Shown piece after piece: positions 11,678-23,168 of a DNA stretch of 64,000 bases (position 1 is the stretch's first letter; each line of letters opens with the position of its first letter). The DNA comes from Termitomyces sp. T153. Taxonomy: Eukaryota > Basidiomycota > Agaricomycetes > Agaricales > Lyophyllaceae. The notes beneath the pieces are model-generated. The model saw only the letters and a program-made list of their open reading frames with translations. It was not told the origin of the DNA and ran no database searches. Made by a program: the position numbers and the translations under genes. The stretch is from NCBI GenBank assembly GCA_018296165.2, contig JACKQL020000034.1, forward strand, positions 248,001 to 312,000, read 5' to 3'.

Positions 11678-12677
11678 TGCTATGGGCATCCCATCAGGTG
11701 GGGGTATTGCAGCTATAGTGGCAGGAGTGCAACAAGGCCCTGGAAAGCTCCTACTAAGAAACCTTATCTGGAAATTTCCCAAATCTTGGCCTCAATTCTG
11801 CTATTTTTGGAGCCTCAAATCTGCAAAACAACAGACAATATATGCAAATTATGTGTCTTAAAAAGAAAATTCTCATTTTTTTCATTGTTTTTTTTTTGTT
11901 CACCCAACATTGGCACTAATATCATGCAGCTAGATCTTGAATCTATCTACAAAATAGCCTACCACCAATGCAGATCTTCAGATCAGGTGCTTTGGCAAGA
12001 ATGGGCTTCAGTTTTGTGCAATGCAAAACATTCCATTGTGACACTGCAAGAGGCATCAGAGATTTGTGAAGAACATCATCACTGACAAGGGCATGAAGCC
12101 CAACATTGATGATGTTGTCAACAGGGGCATGTATATGGAGATGAAATTTCTTTCTGTTGATGCTACATGTAAACTTGGGCCTGGTGGTGTCTGTATCCTC
12201 ATCACTTTCTTCATCTGAATTGGTGGATTCTGCATCCTGAAAAACACAGTGTAAGCCTGCAATTTGTTGTGCTATCATGCATGTAACAAGTTGATATGTA
12301 AATGTAAGTTGCAAACCTGTCATACACCTCAATTAAGGAACTCAGATTGCCTCAAATGCTCAGAATTTTGGTGTCAAATCTCAAAAATTTTGTCTTGCTG
12401 AGCCTCAAATCTGCAATATTACAGACCAAGGTTGCCTCATCGGAGGCCTCAAATCCACAAAGTTGGGAATTAGATTTGGCCAAAATTTCCTCTCAAATCC
12501 ACTATTTTGCAGACAAAGTTTCTCAGCAGCTTTCCAAGGCCTGTGCCACAGCTGCTTCACCTTGAGCCACACTCATGAGGCACATAGTACAATTTTCATT
12601 GTCCTGGAGTGCATGGTTCTCATTCTGGAGCCACAGACATCCAGTCATATTCATCCAATCTCAGTGTTATTCTCTTC
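11678..12677. other. AT-rich repeat-like stretch without a recognised gene
   Basis: It contains the recurring phrase GCCTCAAATCTGC (11810 and 12403, with variants at 12449 and 14880), so it is probably remnant transposon DNA. A minus-strand open frame at 11943-12332 encodes an acidic patch (NSDEESDEDTD), but I see no known domain and treat it as unproven. Part of the copia 3' LTR may lie at the left end. Confidence 0.4.
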
Positions 12678-14075
12678 TGTTAGAAATGAAAAGTGAGTGA
12701 CTGTCAGGTTCCGCTGATCACAGGGGCTCAGCTACACTGGGCGAGTCCTTACTAGGCAAACGTGATTCCCTGCACTGACAACCAAGCATTTGGGGGTGGT
12801 CCAAGCACTGGGGACTTGTGAGGATAGCCAGGGGAGATTGATCCAAGCAAGTCTGGGGAGGTCCAGAGGAGTAGAGGACGGGTTGCAGGGGAGGGGGACG
12901 GACTTGGCGGGGTTTAGGCATAGGTCCATGTGTGAGTATTGCAGGTGCAAAGGAGGCGGAGGCTACGCAGATGACAGGAGTGGAGCCGGAGTTCTGATGG
13001 GGGATCAACAGGGATTGATGGGGTTTGGAGCCAAGTGTATAGCAGAGTCCGGGGGTGGTAACAAGCGTCGGAGGTTTGTAATTGTAATTGCGGAGTTTAT
13101 GAGGATGTTATGGTTGAGGGCTTGAACACAATAGACAGAATCAGATGGGATGAGGCAGAGTCGAATGAAATAGGATGAAGGCAAGATGAAAACAAGAATA
13201 GATTCAGGCAGAGACATGGAATGATAACAAAAAGATAACAGAACAGAGATGAGATAAGACTGGGAGACTGAGAATAAGGAAAACAAAACATGAGACACAA
13301 AACACAAAACACGAGAAGGAACCAATCAGACCATAGGTAACATTAAGCAAATATCAAGACTAGAGTATGAAGAGCTACTCTATGTCTTATATACTGACTA
13401 CTGGAGAGCCCCGGGGACATTGACTGTGGTGGTGGGGCTTGGCAGAGCTCAACGGAGTCAACGGGTGTCAGTTACGATCAGAGGGCAGGCCGCGTTGATA
13501 TATTGATGGGATCAATTGCAACGCAGTCCATTCCAAGGCTGTCGTGATACTCCAGGGTAAGTCAGGGGAAGCCAGGGTGTCGAGTTGATGATGTGTAATG
13601 GGGTCAGGCACGGCGGGGGAGTGGTCCCAGGGGCTCAGGAAGTCCAGGGGAAGCGCCGGCGGCCACGGGGAAGACGTCGGAGTTGGCCAGGGGGCCGTCG
13701 GAGTTAGCCGAGAAGGTGCTGGAGTTAGCCGGAGTGGGCGCGGAGTGCTGGGGAAGTTCAACGAAGCGTCGGGGGGTTCCGGGGGAGCGGGGCTTTGTCG
13801 GGCGGTGTTCGGGGCTTCAGGGAACGGGTCATGACAGTGACCATACTAGAAATTGAACCTTGGACCTCTTGGATATGTACTCCATATGATGCCCTAACCA
13901 CTGAGCTACATAATCTAGTTACACAGGGAGCTAGGAAGTTACATATAAGTACCTTCCATGAGATGATTCTACCACTGTGATAATTGGTTCACTGCAGGGA
14001 CTGGAGCACTAAACAGTGTTGTGTAGAAATCAGAGCTCTAAGCTGTCAGATGACTTGACCTGTCATCATCTAACA
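12678..14075 (-). mobile_element. TG...CA tRNA-like element, copy 3, split by a nested repeat
   Basis: It starts TGTTAGAAATG at 12678 and ends CATCTAACA at 14075, flanked by perfect TCTTC duplications (12673-12677 and 14076-14080). Subtracting the 1,135-bp insert and its 5-bp duplication leaves 258 bp, exactly the length of copy 1. The tRNA-like module is on the minus strand (A box region TAGCTCAGTGGTTAGGGCA; B box GGTTCAATTTC). It sits beside a second-family copia RNase H fragment. Confidence 0.75.
12702..13836. mobile_element. Young CpG-rich 1,135-bp TG...CA repeat (solo-LTR-like)
   Basis: The ends are TGTCAGGTTCCGC and GGGTCATGACA, with TGTCA/TGACA inverted tips. Perfect GTGAC duplications flank it (12697-12701 and 13837-13841). 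It lies inside the tRNA-like element, so it is the younger insertion. It is CpG-rich (six CG in 13621-13680), unlike its surroundings. The open frames through it are compositional and match no known domain. A long solo LTR is the simplest reading; a non-autonomous element is the alternative. Confidence 0.7.
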
Positions 14076-14520
14076 TCTTCGGGTTTGATCTGTCTCCTCT
14101 GCATAAGACTTGCTGCAACACAGACTTGACTACTTGTCTGAGTGTGTCAGGTTACACCTTTTTCCTCTACTCCAGTGCCGTATCCTGGTCATCAGTCAAA
14201 CAACAAACAGTCGCACTCTCCTCTACAGAAGCTGAATACATGGCAATGTCGCATGCGATGTGTGAAGCTCTCTCTGTTCATTATCTTCTCACCTCACTAG
14301 ATCTTCCTGTCCCTCGACCTTTCTGATATATTGTGACAACAAGAGCGCACTAGATATAGCTAATTCCGATTCAATACACTCATATAGATATTCATTACCA
14401 CTTCATTCGTCAACATCTTCAATCAGGCTCTTTCTCAACTTCATGGATTTCTACGAATGGACATGGTCGCCGATATACTTACAAAACCGCTACATACATG
14501 CTCACTTCGTCTCTGATGGG
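14076..14520 (+). pseudogene. RNase H fragment of a second Ty1/copia family
   Basis: One frame from 14126 gives VALSSTEAEYMAMSHAMCEA and later, in a shifted frame, MVADILTKPL, the standard copia RNase H C-terminus. It is richer in CpG and different in sequence from the copia at 9010-11677, so it is another family. A stop after PVPRPF and the shift show it is inactive. Confidence 0.75.
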
Positions 14521-15521
14521 TTTGTGTTACCCAGGCCGGTCTGTGGTCAGATGACTTCGTGATCACGTTTTTCTGTTGATGACTCGAAGGACGCGTCGAC
14601 TCGATTTACCTCCTCAATTGCTTTCCTCCATCGTGACGAGCTCTGAGGCGTTTTCACGCTCTCACTTAGGTGCTCTCAGGTCCGGTCTGACAAACATCAT
14701 GGTTTATCTCATTGCACTCACTGCATTCAGCTTTGACAAGGCTGTCAGATCACAAAATTAAATTCTTACTAAGCTACAACAAGATCTCAAAAACTAACTT
14801 CATAATTAAAGTTGAGCTGATTTAACGTGGATTTCAAGCCCCCAGATCTCAAATACATCTTCAAATCCGCCCTTAAATCCACCTCAAATCTGCTACTGTG
14901 AGTAATCCTTATGTTGGAGAACATGGGCTGATGCAAGGTGCTGAGCATCAAGTTAATTATTAGGTACTTGGACAACTTGTGCTTGAATCATACATGAAAT
15001 CTACCACCAATATTGATTGATAAAAAATAATTAATAACATGTGAATACTTAACTGGGACTGGCGCTTGTACCGCTAGAATATACTCCGCGAATAGTGTAT
15101 TTAAACTATTATAAGCTATGGCAGGCTTACACACAAGTATAATGGTTGTCGGAAGACTTGGAGCAAATAAATTCATCAGTAAACAAGAAGATCAGGAGCT
15201 TGAATCTTTGACAAATGGCTAAGTAATACGGTGTCGCAATGAATCGGACGGACTTGAAGACTTGAAGTGTGGGGAATGGAAATCTTGACACAAATGCATA
15301 ATGGAAATAAATGATCGAAAGTTAGCCAAAATATTACCACGCATCTTCGTGCCATTCTACCAATACCATCCTGTTGCAACAAACAGCCTGCTCGTATCTG
15401 CCGACGCCGCTCTCTACAGTCCCATCGACCGCTCTTGGGCCCTATCAGTGATCTGGCCGTTATAATCACCGAATTGGACCCTGAGCTTCTCCAACATTCC
15501 GAAGACTCACCTCTTGCCAAT
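14521..15521. other. Intergenic region before the RhoGAP gene
   Basis: I see no gene. At 14820-14900 there are clustered CTCAAATC-type phrases like those at 11800-12480, suggesting repeat remnants. From about 15300 the sequence is the promoter/leader of the RhoGAP gene. The reading frame of its first exon is open back to a stop at 15312 but has no ATG before 15522. Confidence 0.4.
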
Positions 15522-18500
15522 ATGTCTCTCAATACAGCAAATGGGTCCAGTAGTATATACGCTACTCCCTCACGGAGTGAACGATTGCCTTTCCAACAGT
15601 CCTCCCGTCTATCTCCAGCCCATACCCCACAGCGCCAGCCAGCCATGTCTGGTGTCGCTTTGGCGCCGCATTCATCATCGTCCTCTACTACCCCGACTTC
15701 TTCAGCCTCACCAACTGCAGTGACCAAAGATCGCCCCTTGACATCTGCCTATTTACTGAAGGTAAACGCTAACGCCGAAGATCCGAAACTTGCCGCTCTC
15801 GAGCAGGCGGTCAATGACCGCAATGTCCTGTCTTCTCAAAACGCCCAGCTATGGAAGCTCATCGAGAAACAGCGAGCTGGTTACAATCACATTCTCAAGG
15901 AGCTTGAACGAATTCGAAGCGAGCGTGATGGGTTGAAAGTCAAACTCAGCGGTTTAGGTGGGAATGGACAAGACAAACGACATCGAGGCACCGACGTGGA
16001 TAGAAGTTCGAAACGTAGCTTTTCAGAGAATGCTGGAGTCAGTAGTCCTTCAAATGATGAAACCAAACAACCAACATCTCGACAGTACCCTGAAGAGCAA
16101 TGTAGGTTCTTTTTTGAAAAAGATATTGTTATGAAGGTAACATCTCCTCAGCGACACCTCGCTCCGTCAATAACCCACAACTTCATTTCTCTCGCTCTCA
16201 CGAACCACTTGCTTTGCGTGATGATTTATTATACCCGAGCGCAAATCCTGTTCATTCTCTCGAAGTCCGATCCCAAACTCTCCCACCTCCACCTTTGTCC
16301 GCTCCATCTACACTAAACATACATTCAACCAATTCCACTCCTAACATACGCTCCTCAAAGCCATACCCAACCTCATTGGTCGTATCGCCCCGCTATGAAA
16401 CCCCGTCTGTACCCGGATCCACCATTTCTGCAGCGTACGAAACCAATTTTTTCGGTCAGCATAATCAAGCGTCCTCGTCTCAGGATTCATTATCAAGCAC
16501 GAGGAAAATGCCTATGCCGCGATCAACCACATATCCGCGGCAATTCACCCTTGACGAAATTGTCGATAACAGGCAGAGCGCAAACACCGGCACCAGTGAC
16601 GTGACACATGGAGCTTCGTCAACATCCATGTTCTACACCTCGTCGTCCCAGCAACATTATAACGGAGGAGTAACACCCCAAACCGTCTCAGCCGCTTCTG
16701 GGGACCCATCTCTAGACGCTTATCAAACATCATCCATGCAGCCGCAGCCGCAGTCTCAGATATCTGCTACACCATTGCCGCCCTCAACTGCTGCCCAAGC
16801 AATATCTGCCTCTCTTTCGAATGAAATGTTGCCTCGAAGCCGTCCCGAGATGCTCTCTCGGGACTCTAGAATCTCTCTCCCTGATGAAGCACGACAATAC
16901 ATCGCAAATATGACCGACTCTCCTGTCCCTAGTCCGCGGGTAGATGCTTTTGTAGGTGAAGAAGGCAATGCATCACAACTTCCCCAGCCCCAAATACAAG
17001 TGTCTCATAACTCTGATCCATTGGCATCTCAGGTTTCTGTGGTTTTGGCAGAGGCGGATCATCCTGGCGGATCAAGCGAGTTTCTAGATATGAACGGAGA
17101 TGACGACGAGCAAGATGTGAAAGCTGACCACGAAACTGAAACTGATGATGAAGAATCTGCAGCACCTGAGGCTGATGAAGATATGGATGCTACTTCGTTA
17201 CCTCTGGAGACACCCAAACAAACCACGCCGGTGGTTCCTCGTCAAGCTGATAGACCACAGTTTCAAACACAAGGCAAGCTCAAACCTCGTATTGCAGTCG
17301 ATCTTATCCCTCCCCCTGGTGATTCGCAAGTCAATTTGTATACTGCTCATGTCCACGCCGAAGTTGTGCAACAGCAACGTGGCGAATCTGTTACAACCGT
17401 GTATGGTGGTGCCGATCACATCAACCCCCTGGAAAACCCTTATTCCCCTTCCACCCAGAACCCGCAGCCACAGATGTCTTTGCAGTCCCTGTGTCCTGAT
17501 CTGCAATCGCAACCGCAACCAATGGTACATAGTATTCCTGCCAACTTCCGAGCACTGCCTCTGCTCCCCACCGATCTTCCACATACAATCATCACAGTAT
17601 CCCATTCATTCGTCCGCCCAAACGACCGAGGCAAGGAAGTCTTATCCTTTGTCGTGTTTGTTGATCCTGGCAACGGAAAGGAAGGGTGGAAGGTGGAAAA
17701 GATGTATTCTGACGTATTAGGATTAGACCAGCGGGTACGTGCTGCTGTGGGTAAAGGCTTGGGTAAGAAGATAGTTAGTCTGCCAGAAGGAAAACTGTGG
17801 AAAGATCATGCACCCGCCAAGGTTGACCAGAGAAAAGTGCGTACACTCTGCGTTAATATCTAATGAATCGATATCTAATTGGGTACTACAATTTTTTTTG
17901 CATAGGCTGTGCTTGAGAACTATCTGCAAACACTTATCCGTCTACCTGCGAGGGCTCATGATGAAGTGATTGCATTCTTCACGTCTGATATCGTACGTGA
18001 AAGGAAACAACCGGTTATGCAAGTCGGACATAAGGAGGGATACCTCACAAAGCGGGGCAAAAACTTCGGGGGTTGGAAGACTCGATACTTCGTCCTCCAA
18101 GGTCCAGTTCTGGAGTACTATGATTGTGTACGTCTTGTACTTCACTCCTTAGCTTTTTAACGGCCAATGATTCTCCCAAACAGCGTGGCGGAGCTCACCT
18201 AGGCTCGATACAAATTGCTGGTGCTCAAATCGGTCGACAACAGCGAAGTGAACGTGTGCCGAATACAGATGAGGAGAAGGAGTACAGGCATGCTTTCCTG
18301 ATCGTCGAGGCCAAAAAGGGACCAGGAGGTAGCCACACTCGTCACGTCCTTTGTGCCGAAAGCGACAATGACAGGGATGCATGGGTCGAAATTCTCGTGC
18401 GATACTTCACTGGGACGTACAGCGAAGAACCCATGAAGTACGGTCCTCCATCGTCATATCAGAACTCTGTTACTTCTGTCGGTCAGCCCCGTTCAAGTAC

Positions 18501-20460
18501 AAGCTCGAGTATCGAGAGCCCAACCACTCGAAGACCCACTCGTGGGTTCCCAAGAGATGACATTGACATTTCCATCTCCAAAGGTATCACAGTACCAATT
18601 TCCCAGCTACTCCAGGACCAGAGTAACGTAAAGTTGTTCCCACCTACTTGGTATACAAACGAGGAATATGCTAGGTCCCCGAGTCCGACGAAACCCGCAG
18701 AATCGCCCATTGATCCTCAAAACATCAACGCCCGCAGGCTGCTTGAACGAGGACAGGGTCTACCATCGAGTCTTCCAGACTCGTCCCCGTTGTCATCTGT
18801 TTCAAACCTTAACTCTGACCCCTCAATCGGTACAACTCAGAGGGCAAACTCCGAGCTTGGTCACTATCCGGAGCTCAATACACGAAGCCATCGGCAAGCT
18901 TCTCCTGAAAGGCATCGGGCACGAGATCCACATGACAAGCATAAGTCTTTCCACCCAATTCTCAACACCGTCTCTTCCTCTCCAACGAATTCATCGCCCG
19001 TCGAAGGAGGGACGTCGCCCGAGAAGCTTGAAGCAAGTAAAGTGAAGATCTCTGGACCATTGAATGGCGCCGTTATCCCTTCTGGGTTCAAATTTGGAAA
19101 AGAGTATTCTTCATCAACTGATAATGCAGCGGCTGACCGACGAGTCAAATCCCGATCGTTCTGGGGCTTCGGGAAACCTAATGGTACGGTCCAATCCCTC
19201 TACACGTGCCCGCTGACTTAGTCGTTTGTACGAAGGCGACAAGGGGAATGCCTCCGTCTCATATGTGCCACGAGTTGTGTTTGGCGTACCCTTAGACGAA
19301 TCTCTTGAAGTTGCTCAAATCGCCAATCTACCTGCGATCGTTTTCCGCAGTATACAATATCTGGAAGCGAAGAAAGCTGAACAAGAAGAAGGTATCTATA
19401 GGTTGAGCGGCAGTTCTGCGGTCATCAAGAACCTGAAAGACCGATTCAATATGGGTATGTCTTTCGTCTATGGTCAGTTGGAGTGAACCTTACGCTTCTA
19501 TTAGAGGGTGATGTTGACCTCTTGGCCTCGGATGAGTACTGGGATCCACATGCTATCGCTGGACTACTGAAGAGCTTCCTGCGAGAACTGCCCGCCAGCA
19601 TTTTGACACGAGACCTTCACCTTCGTTTCCTCGCTGTTATTGGTAATTGTCCGGGTTGTCTTGTTCGTTTTAGAATGGCTGTTGAACATCACTATAGATT
19701 TTGTAAATCCGCAAGAGAGAATCAAAGAGCTCTCACAGTTGATTGCAGCACTCCCGCTTGCCAACTATAGCCTGCTCCGTGCACTTACTGCTCATCTTAT
19801 TCTCATCGTGCAGAACTCGAGTGTCAACAAGATGACCATGCGCAATGTCGGTATCGTCTTTAGTCCAACTTTGGGTATTCCTGCCGGGGTCTTTAGCCTT
19901 ATGCTGGGAGAGTTCAATCGAGTATTCAACGTTGATATTGAAACTGATGATGATGGCAACGACGAAGATGATGAAGGAGAAGGGGCGAGCCTGGATCGAC
20001 GAAATAGTAAACATTATCTGGACACAGCAGCTGACCAACTTCTTGGACTAACCGGTCGTACCTTGAAAGGTAAGGCTTCGGGCGAATTCTTATCCACTGT
20101 CATGTCATGTCTAAATCTTTTGCCTTAGCACCTGTACCGGAGGCAGCCTCCGATAATGATGAAGCATCTGCTCAAGAGGAGAGCGGGGCGGAAACGACAG
20201 ACAATGAGCTCACTGTAGACTCGTCTTCAGAGTATGGACATGACGGCGCGATCTGCGTAATGCCTCCTGATACTCCTACATCCTCGAAAACCAAAAAATC
20301 GAAGGCTGCCAACGTCGCTGCCACTCGGGGTCTGAACGTGAGCATCACCGGTGCCGAACGAGGTAACCGCCACTCAAAAATGCTTTGTATACCGGCGTCT
20401 CCACGGCCGGCCCAAACGCTCTTACTATCGCCTGACGTATCGCCCTCGCCGTCTAGGTGA
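15522..20460 (+). CDS. Bem3-like Rho GTPase-activating protein (PX-PH-RhoGAP)
   Basis: Eight exons: 15522-16101, 16152-17836, 17906-18127, 18184-19183, 19236-19454, 19505-19642, 19698-20069 and 20129-20460. All introns are GT-AG of 50-69 bp and all junctions stay in frame, giving 1,515 residues. A coiled coil lies near residues 85-135, followed by a long low-complexity region. A PX domain spans about 670-795 (ending ENYLQTLIRLP), PH about 800-930 (GYLTKRGKNFGGWKTRYFVL) and RhoGAP about 1170-1375, with the arginine finger in GIYRLSG and the MRNVGIVFSPTLGIP block. The family switches off Cdc42/Rho at polarity sites. The start is uncertain: the frame is open upstream, so another 5' exon is possible. 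Function is by family. Confidence 0.88.
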
Positions 20461-20720
20461 GGATGACATGTAGATTCCCAATACATTCGCTGCACCACAC
20501 GGACGATGCATGCTACATATATATACCATGATTGATACCCCGTCATTATCTTATTCCACTGCTCGATGCTTGTCGTTGTACACTGTATATGTAGTTGATA
20601 CAATACAGATATTCGTGAAATTTACTACAGATGCCAAGATAGGCTTCAGGTGACTTATGAATTGACAGGATCAAACTTTTTTTAGGTCCAAAAAGCTTGC
20701 CAGGTATCAATCACCACTCC

Positions 20721-21512
20721 ATGAGCTTCAAACAAGCAGCGGTTCTGGGCGCAGTTTCTTTCTTTCTAGGTTCGTAATACCGCGTATTGTGAGTCCAAGC
20801 CCGATACCGACACGTCACTAGGCGTCTTGTTCATCTGTTTCAATGTGGACCACCGGATATTGTGGGGCGAACTGACCAAGGACGTGGTCGATGACGGTTT
20901 CCAATTTTATACGACGTTTTTCAACTCACCCCCCGCTATCAAGGTGTGTGAGTGTGCACGCATGCAATAGATCTCAGTTGGAGGGGAAAGCTGGTGCTGA
21001 CCAGGCCATTTACTTCCTTTCCAGGCACTTCTACACGGAATGGTTGGCGTGGGCTTGGTTGGGCTAGTATCGAAGCTACATAAATGGGACGAAAGCGCGA
21101 TGTTTTTTGACGGCACAAGCTTAGGCACGTCCTCCGGCTGTCTAAATTGCGGCAATTTTCTGATGTGTGGATCTGCAGTTGCTTACATGTTCGGTATCGC
21201 GGTGTACTTGACAGTCACGATACCGGCGCTCAAGGCTATTGTGGCGCCTCTGGAAGGTGTGGATTATACTCTGGAGGGCGGAGAAGACAGGGTGCAGGCG
21301 ATACGAGTGCTGTCTGCAGGCAACATTATTGTCATGGTGTGCTTGGGTGGGATTCTATGCTTGCAGGTACGGGGAGATGTGCTCGAGAAGGCAAGCGAGA
21401 CTGGCTGACAACAAGGCAGGCGGGACAAGAATATGCGCGTCGGACGGAGGCGAAAGCCTTGAAGGAAGAGCAAGAACGATCCAAGGTGACTCATATCAAG
21501 AAGAATCAATAA
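20721..21512 (+). CDS. Shr3-like amino-acid permease packaging chaperone
   Basis: Four exons, 20721-20769, 20822-20943, 21025-21366 and 21420-21512, joined by GT-AG introns of 52, 81 and 53 bp, give 201 residues, the usual Shr3 length. It starts MSFKQAAVLGAVSFFLGVLF and has four hydrophobic segments (near 5-25, 58-77, 95-120 and 145-165). It also has the family block between helices 1 and 2 (VDHRILWGEL, FQFYTTFFNSPP) and a charged C-terminal tail ending HIKKNQ. Shr3 proteins sit in the ER membrane and help amino-acid permeases fold and exit. The gene lies 260 bp downstream of the RhoGAP stop on the same strand. Confidence 0.85.
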
Positions 21513-22353
21513 CGATGATAGACAGGAAATGTGATATCAGTTGCCTGGGTTCACAAAGAGCGAGATCACCTTCTCCCGCGAGTTGTGGCTTATTCCCAAC
21601 GAAGTTGGGCGTCCATTGTCTGGTCCCTTGCGGGAAAAAAACAGTCATCAAACTTCTATTTTACACGTATCACAATGTATATCTCCGAACTGGTAAAAGA
21701 AGTTTGTTACGACCTCGACTCGCACGACATGTGTCCCCACGCAGAAGCACCGTGAGTATTGATGGAGCGTGTTCTCATCTCCATGCGAAAGGCCGTTTAA
21801 ATTGAAGCGCGTTCTTCTGTGTCGTCTGATGGACTTCGGCAGCCGCGCCGCATTCGAAGCTGTTGGAGTGTAACCAGATCTTCCATACTCTGGGACACGA
21901 CTTGCAACACAAATTGGAGGATGCCGTGGACCGCCACCGCCGCCGCCGATGATATATTCCGCGCATTTGGATGGTTAGGACAGTTTGAGATGAGCAAAAA
22001 AAGAAGCCTGGGTGACGCGTGGGAGCATGGCTCTAAAATAGCGCAGGGACTGGAGCAGGTCGAGATCGAACAAGACGGCATCAGATATGCTTGTAGAAAC
22101 CTGAGCCTCACCTTGCAATGGGGTGCTGGCAGCAGAGGGACAATGGGTGACGCAGTATGTAGTTGAAGGCGGAAACGAACACGCCACAACAGCTGTGTGA
22201 CTGTTCTGAGATTGTCGTGTTTCCACAAATGGCAGTCGAGCGGGGACCGAGATGGGCGGGACAGTTCAGACTCCGCCCAGATGCGATCGGCGATTTGCAT
22301 CTGGCTGGACGTATTATAAGAACGCGCTTTGAAGACGGCGCTCAGCAACAACC
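21513..22353. promoter_or_regulatory. Intergenic region with a TATA-like box before the Ecl1-like gene
   Basis: No supported gene; a 217-codon open frame on the minus strand has no recognisable domain and is probably chance. A TATA-like element TATTATAAG lies at about 22313-22321, some 33 bp before the proposed ATG at 22354. That leaves a very short leader if it is used. Confidence 0.35.
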
Positions 22354-23168
22354 ATGTACGACGACACTGACTGGTGCTTGGCCTGCGACTGCCACTTTGT
22401 CCGTGTCTTTTTTCTTTTTCATTCCCACTGATGGCCTGAATTGCATGCATGCAGGACGGCCCCGGCCCCTACTGCTCTGTCGAGTGCAGAGATTCTGCAG
22501 AGCGGCCCTTAATCGACGACCTTGACGACGAGGTCATTTACCACCGCGTATTTGATGCGCCACACTCCCAGTGGACTGGCAACGGTGCAGCTGGCATCCT
22601 TGCCTGGGCCTCTGAAATCCCGCCTAGCCTGGCTTCGCCGCCGCCGCGCCCGAGGACTGCCTCTTCACTTCCAAAGCTCCTGCGGTCCAACCGTTGTACT
22701 GCCCCCCCGGCCCTCGGTGTTACTGCTCCTCCATCAGTGATCCCTTCCCCCACCTATCCAATCACCACCACTCCGCGGCAGCAGTCCACGTTCTGCAGCT
22801 CGCTATCTCTCGAGAGTCTTGGCAAACAGTCCCTCTTATCCGCACTCTCAGAGTCGTCTCTGGCTACACCAGCGTCTACTCTTCCCCTCGGTGTCCCTCC
22901 GACAACCAAACCTTCCTTCTTTGGCACCCTGGCTACCCATGTCCGCTCCTGGGTTGCTTCATCGTCTCCCCTCGTCGCTTCGTCCCCTGTCGCTTCCCCC
23001 GATCTCCCTCATATTTCTTCCACAGTTGCAAAACAGCACGAGCCTCAACCCAAATTCGTCCTTCTCGCGCAGCGTCACATCGACGGTCCAGAAACTGCCT
23101 GGAGGCTACAAACTACTATATTAGTAGCAGAACCTAGATCTCGAGGCCGTAACCCCTCCCGCACATGA
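22354..23168 (+). CDS. Ecl1-like small zinc-binding protein
   Basis: Two exons: 22354-22398, a GT-AG intron of 56 bp, then 22455-23168, for 252 residues. The N-terminus reads DWCLACDCHF-DGPGPYCSVEC, the paired CxxC ... CxxxC pattern of the Ecl1/2/3 (life-span regulator) family, and the splice falls between the two cysteine pairs. The rest is Ser/Pro-rich and low complexity. In fission yeast, Ecl1 proteins influence chronological life span and stress response. The exact role here is not known. The donor GTCCGT is non-optimal, so exon 1 deserves cDNA support. Confidence 0.7.

Noticed and set aside
15176..15727. A 183-codon minus-strand open frame over the RhoGAP start
   Set aside because: It has no domain and overlaps exon 1 and the leader of a well-supported plus-strand gene.
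21797..22450. A 217-codon minus-strand open frame before the Ecl1-like gene
   Set aside because: No recognisable domain; it overlaps the promoter and first exon of the plus-strand gene.
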